The notes beneath the pieces are model-generated. The model was not told the origin of the DNA. It made no database searches and saw nothing but the letters and a program-made list of their open reading frames with translations. A stretch of 64,000 bases of DNA from JACMOY01 sp038322575 (lineage in GTDB: Bacteria > Actinomycetota > Actinomycetes > Actinomycetales > Angustibacteraceae). A program made the position numbers and the translations under genes. Positions 58,819 through 64,000 of the stretch are shown piece by piece; the first letter of the stretch is position 1, and each line of letters begins with the position of its first letter. Where the stretch lies: the NCBI GenBank assembly GCA_038322575.1, contig JBBQGB010000005.1, positions 1 to 64,000 of the forward strand, written 5' to 3'.

Positions 58819-61314
58819 TCAGAGCGGCCCGACCTCGGTGACGGTGACCACGGCCGTGCCCGCGGCGTCGCTGGCGGGCAGGTCGACGCTGGCCAGGATC
58901 GCCCAGTCGTGGTCACCCGCCGGGTCGTCCAGGGTCTGGCGCACCACCCAGCGCTCGGGCTCGGTGGTGATGGTCAGCAGCAGCGGGCCGCGCGCGTCGG
59001 GCCCGGTGCCGAGGTCGTCGTGCTGGTCGAAGTACGCGCGGATCCCGGCCTCCCAGGCGTCCTGGCCGAAGGCCGGGTCGAGCTCGCCGAGGTCGATCCA
59101 GCGCCGCAGCGCCATCAGCTCGACCCGCCGGAACATCGCGTTTCGCACCAGCACGCGGAACGCCCGGACGTTCGCGGTCAGCGGCGGGGGCCGCTCGTCG
59201 ACCGGCACGGACGTCGGTGCCTCGCCCGGCTCGCTGAGCGCCTGCCACTCCTCGAGCAGCGAGGAGTCGACCTGGCGCACCAGCTCGCCGAGCCAGCTGA
59301 GCAGGTCGTCCAGCTCCTCGGTGCGGGCGGACTCCGGGACGGTGCGGCGCAGCGCCTTGAACGCGTCGGCGAGGTAGCGCAGCACCAGCCCCTCGGACCG
59401 CGCGAGCTGGTAGTGCCCGACGTACTCGACGAACGTCATCGAGCGCTCGAACAGGTCGCGCGCCACCGACTTGGGCGACAGCTGCTCGTCGGCGACCCAG
59501 GGGTGCCCCGCGCGGTACACCTCGAACGCGGCGGCCAGCTGCTCGGCCAGCGGCATCGGGTAGGTGACGTCCTCGAGCAGCTCCATCCGCTCGTCGTACT
59601 CGATGCCCTGCTGCTTCATCTCGGCCACGGCCTCGCCCTTGGCCTTGTTGCGCTGCGCCGACAGCACCTGGCGGGGGTCGTCCAGGGTCGACTCGACGAT
59701 CGACAGCACGTCCAGCGCGTACGTCGGCGCCTCGCGGTCGAGCAGCTCGAGCGCCGCCACGGCGAACGGCGACAGCGGCTGGTCGAGCGCGAAGTCCGCC
59801 TGCAGGTCGATGGTCAGCCGGACGGTGCGGCCCTCGTGGTCCGGGGTCGCGAGGCGCTCGACCACACCGGCCTGCAGCAGCGCGCGGAAGATGTTGATCG
59901 CCTGACGGATCATCACCCGCTGTTGGGTGGGGGCGGCGTCGTTGTCGAGCAGCAGGTGACGCATGTGCGTGAAGGCGTCCCCGGGGCGCTGCAGGACGTT
60001 GAGCAGCATCGCGTGGTTGACCCGGAACGAGCTGACGAGCAGCTCGGGCTCGCCGGCGATCAGCCGGTCGAAGGTCGGCCGGCCCCACGAGACGAAGCCC
60101 TCGGGCGCCTTCTTGCGCTCGACCCGCTTGAGCTTCTTGGGGTCGTCGCCCGCCTTGGCGATCCGCTTGGCGTTCTCGACGTCGTGCTCGGGGGCCTGGA
60201 CGACCACGGTGCCCGCCGTGTCGAACCCGGCCCGCCCGGCCCGGCCCGCGATCTGGTGGAACTCGCGCACCTTCAGGTGGCGGGTGCGCACCCCGTCGTA
60301 CTTGGTCAGCCCGGTGAACAGCACGGTGCGGATCGGCACGTTGATGCCGACCCCCAGGGTGTCGGTGCCGCACACCACCTTCAGCAGCCCGGACTGGGCC
60401 AGCTGCTCGACCAGACGGCGGTACTTGGGCAGCATGCCCGCGTGGTGGACGCCGATCCCGTGCCGCACCAGGCGCGAGAGGGTGCGCCCGAAGCCGGCGG
60501 TGAACCGGAAGTCGCCGATCAGGTCGGCGATGGCGTCCTTCTGCGCCCGGGTGCACACGTTCAGGCTCATCAGCGCCTGGGCCTGCTCGATCGCGGACGC
60601 CTGGGTGAAGTGCACGACGTACACCGGCGCACCGTGCGTCGACAGCAGCTCCTCCAGCGTCTCGTGCAGGGGGGTGGTGACGTAGGAGTAGTGCAGCGGC
60701 ACCGGCCGGTCGGCGCTGGTGACGACCGCGGTGTCGCGGTCGGTGCGCCGGGTCAGGGCCTCGCTGAACGCCGTGACGTCGCCGAGGGTGGCTGACATCA
60801 GCAGGAACTGGGCGCCGGTCAGCTCGATCAGCGGCACCTGCCAGGCCCAACCGCGCTCGGGGTCGGCGTAGAAGTGGAACTCGTCCATCACCACCAGGCC
60901 GACGTCGGCCGCCGCCCCCTCGCGCAGGGCGAGGTTCGCCAGGATCTCGGCGGTGCAGCAGATGATCGGCGCGCCGCCGTTGACCGTCGCGTCGCCGGTC
61001 ATCATGCCGACGTTGGAAGGCCCGAAGGCGGCGCACAGGTCGAAGAACTTCTCGCTCACCAGCGCCTTGATCGGTGCGGTGTAGAAGCTGCGCCGGCCCT
61101 GGGCGAGGGCGGCGAACTGGGCGCCCGCGGCCACCAGCGACTTGCCCGACCCGGTCGGTGTCGACAGGACGACGTTCGAGCCGGTGACGAGCTCGAGCAG
61201 GGCCTCGTCCTGGGCGGGATAGAGCGTGATGCCGCGGTCGGCGACCCAGGCGACGAACGTCTCGTACGTCGCGTCAGCCGTCGGTGGGTCGGGAACGAGC
61301 TCGGCGAGGTTCAT
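58819..61314 (-). CDS. DEAD/DEAH-box helicase with DUF3516 C-terminal domain
   Basis: 831 residues. Motif Q-like TLYPAQDEALL, Walker A STPTGSGKS (51-59), Ia TAPIKALVSEKFFDL, DEFH box VVMDEFHFYADPERG, motif III MSATLGD, then helicase C with TDTLGVGINVPIRTVLFTGL and QIAGRAGRAGFD. This is the Ski2-like/Mtr4-like arrangement. The C-terminal 300 residues (from about PKKLKRVERKKAPEGFVSWG) form DUF3516, typical of actinobacteria. Probably an RNA helicase in RNA turnover. A -10-like CAGGAT lies 9 nt upstream of the ATG. Confidence 0.94.
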   Translation of the reverse strand: MNLAELVPDPPTADATYETFVAWVADRGITLYPAQDEALLELVTGSNVVLSTPTGSGKSLVAAGAQFAALAQGRRSFYTAPIKALVSEKFFDLCAAFGPSNVGMMTGDATVNGGAPIICCTAEILANLALREGAAADVGLVVMDEFHFYADPERGWAWQVPLIELTGAQFLLMSATLGDVTAFSEALTRRTDRDTAVVTSADRPVPLHYSYVTTPLHETLEELLSTHGAPVYVVHFTQASAIEQAQALMSLNVCTRAQKDAIADLIGDFRFTAGFGRTLSRLVRHGIGVHHAGMLPKYRRLVEQLAQSGLLKVVCGTDTLGVGINVPIRTVLFTGLTKYDGVRTRHLKVREFHQIAGRAGRAGFDTAGTVVVQAPEHDVENAKRIAKAGDDPKKLKRVERKKAPEGFVSWGRPTFDRLIAGEPELLVSSFRVNHAMLLNVLQRPGDAFTHMRHLLLDNDAAPTQQRVMIRQAINIFRALLQAGVVERLATPDHEGRTVRLTIDLQADFALDQPLSPFAVAALELLDREAPTYALDVLSIVESTLDDPRQVLSAQRNKAKGEAVAEMKQQGIEYDERMELLEDVTYPMPLAEQLAAAFEVYRAGHPWVADEQLSPKSVARDLFERSMTFVEYVGHYQLARSEGLVLRYLADAFKALRRTVPESARTEELDDLLSWLGELVRQVDSSLLEEWQALSEPGEAPTSVPVDERPPPLTANVRAFRVLVRNAMFRRVELMALRRWIDLGELDPAFGQDAWEAGIRAYFDQHDDLGTGPDARGPLLLTITTEPERWVVRQTLDDPAGDHDWAILASVDLPASDAAGTAVVTVTEVGPL

Positions 61315-61351
61315 CTGCCGGTGATCCTGCCACCTCCAGGCACCTGGTCAG

Positions 61352-61409
61352 CGAGCTACCAGAACCGGGGCACGCAGACCCTCGCCAGTGCCCGGTTCGT
61401 GACGTCTCG
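61352..61409. repeat. 58-bp palindromic element, copy 3 (diverged)
   Basis: CGAG at the left edge, then AGAACCGGGGCAC (61361 on), a loop of about 14 nt, GTGCCCGGTTCGTG, 3 nt, TCTCG at 61405-61409. Same total length and order as copies 1 and 2, with mismatches in the left arm. It lies downstream of the hypothetical gene at 61447-61986 and upstream of the helicase gene. Confidence 0.7.
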
Positions 61410-61446
61410 ATGATCGGCCCAGCCGGGTCGACTCCGGCTCAGCGCC

Positions 61447-61986
61447 TCAGTGGGCGAGTGCGGCCCGGGAGGGGACGGCGCGGGCCTCGCGGCGCTCGTG
61501 CAGGGCCAGGTCGGCGATGACCAGCGCCTCGCGCGCCGACCAGACGTCGGTCAGGGCGGCGACGTCGGCCGTGGCGTCGGTCCAGGCGATGCACAGGCAC
61601 CAGTCGTCGTCGACCCGGTGCAGCGTCGCCGTGGCCTCGGCGCAGACGGCGATGAAGCACGCGGCCTCGTCCCGTCCGGGCGCCCACCGGTGGTGCCGCG
61701 GCCGGTCCTGCTCGATCAGCGCCCACACGACGTCGTCGATGGGGTCCTGCGGAACGCCGACCTCGAGCGGACCGGCGGTGCGCCGACCGTTGCCGTCGCG
61801 GGCCACGAGCACCCAGCCGGCGCCCTCGCTGCGCTCCAGCGTGCTGCCCAGACCCACGCGGCCCCAGCTCTCGACGTCCTGGCCGTCGCGCACCTCGTGA
61901 CCCACGATGCCGTAGCCGAGCCGGGCGGCCTGCTGCTTGTCCTGGGCCAGCGTCCGGCGGCGGCTGGTGGCGGGTCGGTGTTCCAT
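61447..61986 (-). CDS. Hypothetical protein
   Basis: 179 residues, MEHRPATSRRRTLAQ at the start. No membrane helix or known motif. A Trp-rich middle has WVLVARDG, VVWALIEQDRPRHHRWAP and CLCIAWTDATADVAALTDVW. Codon use is normal and a leaderless -10 precedes the ATG, so I consider it real. Function unknown. Confidence 0.75.
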   Translation of the reverse strand: MEHRPATSRRRTLAQDKQQAARLGYGIVGHEVRDGQDVESWGRVGLGSTLERSEGAGWVLVARDGNGRRTAGPLEVGVPQDPIDDVVWALIEQDRPRHHRWAPGRDEAACFIAVCAEATATLHRVDDDWCLCIAWTDATADVAALTDVWSAREALVIADLALHERREARAVPSRAALAH

Positions 61987-61992
61987 GCACCT

Positions 61993-61998
61993 ATCGTG
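61993..61998 (-). promoter_or_regulatory. -10 box, leaderless promoter of the hypothetical gene
   Basis: CACGAT on the minus strand, 6 nt before ATG 61986. Confidence 0.45.
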
Positions 61999-62047
61999 CG
62001 CGTCGGTACGGCTGTTCGGCCTCTGGCTGACGCGGTCGTCATGATGC

Positions 62048-62063
62048 TGTCACCCGGGTGTCA
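62048..62063. terminator. Short palindrome downstream of the XRE-membrane gene pair
   Basis: CACCCGGGTG is perfect at 62051-62060 and extends imperfectly by TGT/TCA flanks. Small stem, so only a weak terminator candidate. Confidence 0.3.
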
Positions 62064-62075
62064 CGACGGCCGGCG

Positions 62076-62528
62076 TCAGTCGACCCCGCGAGCTGACGCC
62101 TGCTCGAGCGCCAGCACGGCGCTGGGCAGCACCGCCGAGAGCAGCAGGACGGCGGCCCAGGGGCCGTTCCACGACACCACGAGCCGGCCGTCCGCCGCGT
62201 CGTCCGCGACGGCGAGGACGAGCGAGAGCGCGATCGCGCCGCCGATCAGCCGGTAGGCCACCAGGTAGCAGCGGTCGCGCACGGCTACCTCGCGCTCGTC
62301 GAGCCGCTCGTCCGGCAGGTCGGCGGCCTCCTGCACGCAGCGGCGCAGCAGGACGTACACGGGGAACCAGACCACGCCCCCCACGATCGAGGCGACGCCC
62401 GAGAGCGAGCTGGCGAGGAACGCGGAGGCGTAGATGGTCGCGCAGCTCGTGACGGCGAGGACGACGAGCAGGCGGGCGTGGGCCGGGTCGGTGGCGCGGG
62501 CCGCGGCCCGCGTGGTGTGGTCAGGCAT
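62076..62528 (-). CDS. Small integral membrane protein coupled to XRE regulator
   Basis: 150 residues from ATG 62528. Four hydrophobic segments are arranged as two pairs (LLVVLAVTSCATIYASAFL, VASIVGGVVWFPVYVLL, YRLIGGAIALSLVLAVA, WAAVLLLSAVLPSAVLAL) separated by a charged loop PDERLDEREVAVRDRCY. An XRE-type regulator gene overlaps it by 8 bp. Pairs of YozG-like XRE regulators with a four-helix membrane protein are widespread. The membrane partner's role is unknown. Confidence 0.85.
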   Translation of the reverse strand: MPDHTTRAAARATDPAHARLLVVLAVTSCATIYASAFLASSLSGVASIVGGVVWFPVYVLLRRCVQEAADLPDERLDEREVAVRDRCYLVAYRLIGGAIALSLVLAVADDAADGRLVVSWNGPWAAVLLLSAVLPSAVLALEQASARGVD

Positions 62529-62799
62529 CGGGAGCTCCTGAGGTTCGGTAGAGCTGGTCGGACAGGGGCGTGAACGGGGTGCGACTGAACAGCGCCTCGA
62601 TCGGCAGGCCGAACACCTCGGACAGGCGCATCGCCAGGTCGAGGCTCGGGAAGTAGTCGCCGCGCTCCAGGGAGCCCACCGTCTGCGGGTTGACCTCGAC
62701 GAGGTCGGCCAGGTCGGCCCGCGACATCGCCCGCTCGGCACGCAGGACGGCGAGCCGGTTGCAGATGGGTCGGTCAGGGCCGCGTCTGATCGGTGACAC
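62521..62799 (-). CDS. XRE-family helix-turn-helix regulator
   Basis: 92 residues from GTG 62799. NRLAVLRAERAMSRADLADLVEVNPQTVGSLERGDYFPSLDLAMRLSEVFGLPIEALF is the whole HTH_3 domain with the usual turn and the conserved NPQT and ERG motifs. It probably represses its own promoter. A TTGACA -35 and 17-nt spacer lie upstream, with an inverted repeat in the spacer. Confidence 0.93.
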   Translation of the reverse strand: MSPIRRGPDRPICNRLAVLRAERAMSRADLADLVEVNPQTVGSLERGDYFPSLDLAMRLSEVFGLPIEALFSRTPFTPLSDQLYRTSGAPDA

Positions 62800-62805
62800 G
62801 GATCT

Positions 62806-62834
62806 ACCGTTGTGTTTTCACATCACTTTGTCAA
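62806..62834 (-). promoter_or_regulatory. Promoter of the XRE-membrane operon with internal operator
   Basis: On the minus strand TTGACA (62829-62834), 17 nt, AACGGT (62806-62811), then 6 nt to the GTG start, so leaderless. The spacer has TGTG-AAAA-CACA (62811-62822), a likely XRE autoregulation site. Confidence 0.6.
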
Positions 62835-62842
62835 CAGCGCCG

Positions 62843-63068
62843 TCAGGCGCCGACCCGCGTCAGCACCTCGACCGCGCGCGCCCCGGCCACCTGGACCCGC
62901 ACCACCGGGTCGTCGCGCAGCAGGACCGCCGATGGCGAGCAGAAGGGCGGGATCGACGTCCTCGCCCGCGATCAGCCGGACGCAGCCGTCGACGACGTCG
63001 GCACGTCCCCGGCGGGTGCACTCGCGCTCGATGCCCTGCTGGGGCGTGAGGCCCCACACCGAGCTCAC
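62843..63068 (-). pseudogene. Decayed HEAT-repeat-like protein gene (internal deletion and frameshift)
   Basis: From GTG 63068 the frame reads SSVWGLTPQQGIERECTRRGRADVVDGC and then LIAGEDVDPALLLAIGG. Here coding character jumps by one base to another frame reading SAVLLRDDPVVRVQVAGARAVEVL and a stop at 62843. Both parts look like the two ends of one actinobacterial family whose C-terminus is a HEAT-like repeat, but the middle (several tens of residues) is missing. GTG 63068 overlaps the MmcQ stop. I judge it a remnant; a sequencing error could give the shift but not the missing middle. Confidence 0.6.
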
Positions 63069-63460
63069 CCCCGGGAGTTCCTCACGAAGCTCGCGGCAAG
63101 GGTCGGCGGAGCGCTGGCCAGCCAGGCGTCGACGACCGCCTCGCGCAGCTCGTCCTCGCCCACGATCGCGAGCTGGATGAGCACTGCGGCGTAGCCGTCG
63201 AAGTGCGCGATGGTGAAGAAGGCCTGCGGGTGAGCAGCGAGGACGGCCTCCTTCTCGCCGAGGTCGTCGACCCGGACCCCCAGGATCGCCCCGGCGGGCG
63301 GCGTCACGTCGCCGAACCGCCGCAGGTCAGCCTTGGTGAAGGGGCGCTCCCAGGAGAACGCCTTGCCGCCAACCGACCACGACCGGTGCCCCCGGCTCTC
63401 GCCCTCGGTCACCCCGGGCAGCACAGCGGCCAGCGCGGCCACGTCGTCGAACGTCAGCAC
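63065..63460 (-). CDS. MmcQ/YjbR family DNA-binding-like protein
   Basis: 131 residues from GTG 63460. VAALAAVLPGVTEGESRGHRSWSVGGKAFSWERPF is the family opening. GVRVDDLGEKEAVLAAHPQAFFTIAHFDGYAAVLIQL and the C-terminal DAWLASAPPTLA match the CyaY-like MmcQ/YjbR fold. Members are often annotated as DNA-binding, but the function is unproven. Coupled to the decayed gene by a 4-bp overlap. Confidence 0.92.
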   Translation of the reverse strand: MLTFDDVAALAAVLPGVTEGESRGHRSWSVGGKAFSWERPFTKADLRRFGDVTPPAGAILGVRVDDLGEKEAVLAAHPQAFFTIAHFDGYAAVLIQLAIVGEDELREAVVDAWLASAPPTLAASFVRNSRG

Positions 63461-63466
63461 CTCAGA

Positions 63467-63472
63467 ACCCTA
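63467..63472 (-). promoter_or_regulatory. -10 box, leaderless promoter of the MmcQ/YjbR gene
   Basis: TAGGGT on the minus strand, 6 nt before GTG 63460. Confidence 0.5.
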
Positions 63473-63484
63473 CTGCCGCAGCGC

Positions 63485-63534
63485 TGCGGGATCGTGAAGG
63501 ATCCCGCACGCCCTGGCCGGACCGATCCTTCACG
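63485..63534. terminator. Two mutually exclusive hairpins after the DUF1330 gene
   Basis: TGCGGGATC (63485-63493) pairs perfectly with GATCCCGCA (63500-63508). A second pair, CGTGAAGGATC (63493-63503) with GATCCTTCACG (63524-63534), shares the middle segment, so only one can form at a time. Lies downstream of DUF1330 and upstream of the MmcQ promoter. Confidence 0.55.
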
Positions 63535-63543
63535 CTGGCGGGA

Positions 63544-63831
63544 CTAGACCCCGGGCACGATGCGCAGGTCGCGGACGGCGCCGCCGTCCAGGGCCGCCAG
63601 TGCTGCCTGGTACGCCGGGCTCTCGTGCGCGGCCCGCGCCGCGTCGACCGAAGCGAACTCGATCAGGACGGTGCGGGTGCGCTCGCCGGCCTCGTAGACC
63701 TCTTCCGGGAGCCCGCGGGCGATGAAGGTGCCGCCCGCTGCCTGCAGGGCCGGCCCGGCCAGCGCGGCGTACGCCAGCAGCTTGGACTCGTCGGCGATCT
63801 CCTTGTACAGGCTGATCCAGTAGGCGGTCAT
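63544..63831 (-). CDS. DUF1330 family protein (dimeric alpha/beta barrel)
   Basis: 95 residues from ATG 63831: AYWISLYKEIADESKLLAYAALAGPALQAAGGTFIARG, then RTVLIEFASVDAARAAHESPAYQAAL and RIVPGV. This is the complete DUF1330 fold, similar in shape to ABM monooxygenases. Role unknown. A leaderless -10 box 6 nt upstream supports this start. The reading frame stays open to the right edge of the window, so a larger fused product is an alternative. Confidence 0.88.
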   Translation of the reverse strand: MTAYWISLYKEIADESKLLAYAALAGPALQAAGGTFIARGLPEEVYEAGERTRTVLIEFASVDAARAAHESPAYQAALAALDGGAVRDLRIVPGV

Positions 63832-64000
63832 GGGAACATCCTGCCCGACACCCTGCGCGTTCACGCCTGCGCGTGCCAGCCCTGCGCCCGTCCAGCGCTC
63901 GTCGTCGGTGACGTCCTCGATGACGTCCAGCCAGGCGGGGACCCTCGTCGAGGGTTGGTCGCCGTCATCGATCTCAGCGATGAGCGTTCCGTCCTCGTGC
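63832..64000 (-). other. Open coding-like stretch in frame with DUF1330, reaching the window edge
   Basis: Without a stop, the frame upstream of DUF1330 reads HEDGTLIAEIDDGDQ, then VPAWLDVIEDVTDDERWTG and on into MTAYW. It has high third-position G/C and a globular look in the right part, then a Gly-rich link. It could be the end of a neighbouring gene that has lost its stop, an N-terminal domain of the same protein, or chance. Confidence 0.35.
63838..63843 (-). promoter_or_regulatory. -10 box, leaderless promoter of the DUF1330 gene
   Basis: CAGGAT on the minus strand, 6 nt before ATG 63831. Confidence 0.4.

Noticed and set aside
1..64000. tRNA, rRNA or insertion-sequence genes
   Set aside because: No cloverleaf with a TTC-type arm, no rRNA sequence and no transposase-like protein or terminal inverted repeats with target duplications were seen.

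Overview
The window is chromosomal DNA from a high-GC Gram-positive actinomycete. The evidence is very strong G/C at third codon positions, a myo-inositol-1-phosphate synthase next to a PadR regulator (inositol feeds mycothiol and phosphatidylinositol), a mycoredoxin-type CGDC domain, an ANTAR regulator, a DUF3516 helicase and many leaderless genes. The order ino1 - padR - bifunctional PBP - GT87 mannosyltransferase-like - rpsF - ssb - rpsR - rplI - dnaB matches the origin-proximal block of Mycobacterium and relatives, so this DNA probably lies tens of kb from oriC. I cannot name the genus; a Kineosporia/Frankia-like lineage would fit but is a guess.

Layout. 1-7.5 kb: edge of an MFS gene, inositol synthesis, cell-wall synthase, and the S6/SSB/S18/L9 operon with a candidate S6:S18 autoregulatory leader. 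7.5-11.8 kb: a DnaA-box cluster, then dnaB interrupted by two inteins, the first carrying the Trp/Cys/Thr triad of class 3 inteins. 11.8-17 kb: two GNAT acetyltransferases, YaaA and a large SWIM/SNF2 ATPase. 17-25.9 kb: a secreted phosphodiester glycosidase, a SnoaL-FMO fusion, a GAF-ANTAR protein, an anti-sigma kinase, a VOC protein, a CHASE3-HAMP-GAF-GGDEF cyclase and a redoxin-thioredoxin reductase fusion. 25.9-36.4 kb: an odd SDR coupled to purB, VOC protein, NDH-2, dienelactone hydrolase, a diiron protein, paaK/paaI, a holin-like membrane protein and hisC. 36.4-42 kb: a Pro/Thr-rich surface protein and a branched-chain 2-oxoacid dehydrogenase operon (E1a-E1b-E2). 42-43 kb: a DUF559 nuclease-like gene flanked on both sides by 58-bp palindromic elements; a third copy lies at 61.35 kb. 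43-48.8 kb: a marR-MFS efflux operon, a CopD-CtaG copper/oxidase assembly protein, a nitrilase and small membrane proteins. 48.8-52.7 kb: an acyl-CoA dehydrogenase divergent from metY, with tandem TetR-type operators between them. 52.7-58.7 kb: an RTX protein, an ECF sigma factor with a coupled membrane protein, two tandem beta-helix proteins and an aromatic-acid exporter-like protein. 58.8-64 kb: a DUF3516 helicase, hypotheticals, an XRE-membrane protein pair, a decayed HEAT-repeat gene, an MmcQ/YjbR protein and a DUF1330 protein.

Most genes have housekeeping or stress roles. The most unusual items are the double-intein DnaB with its class 3 intein, the DnaA-box array in front of it, the 58-bp palindrome family bracketing the DUF559 gene, and the uniform use of leaderless promoters. 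I saw no rRNA or tRNA genes, CRISPR arrays or insertion sequences.
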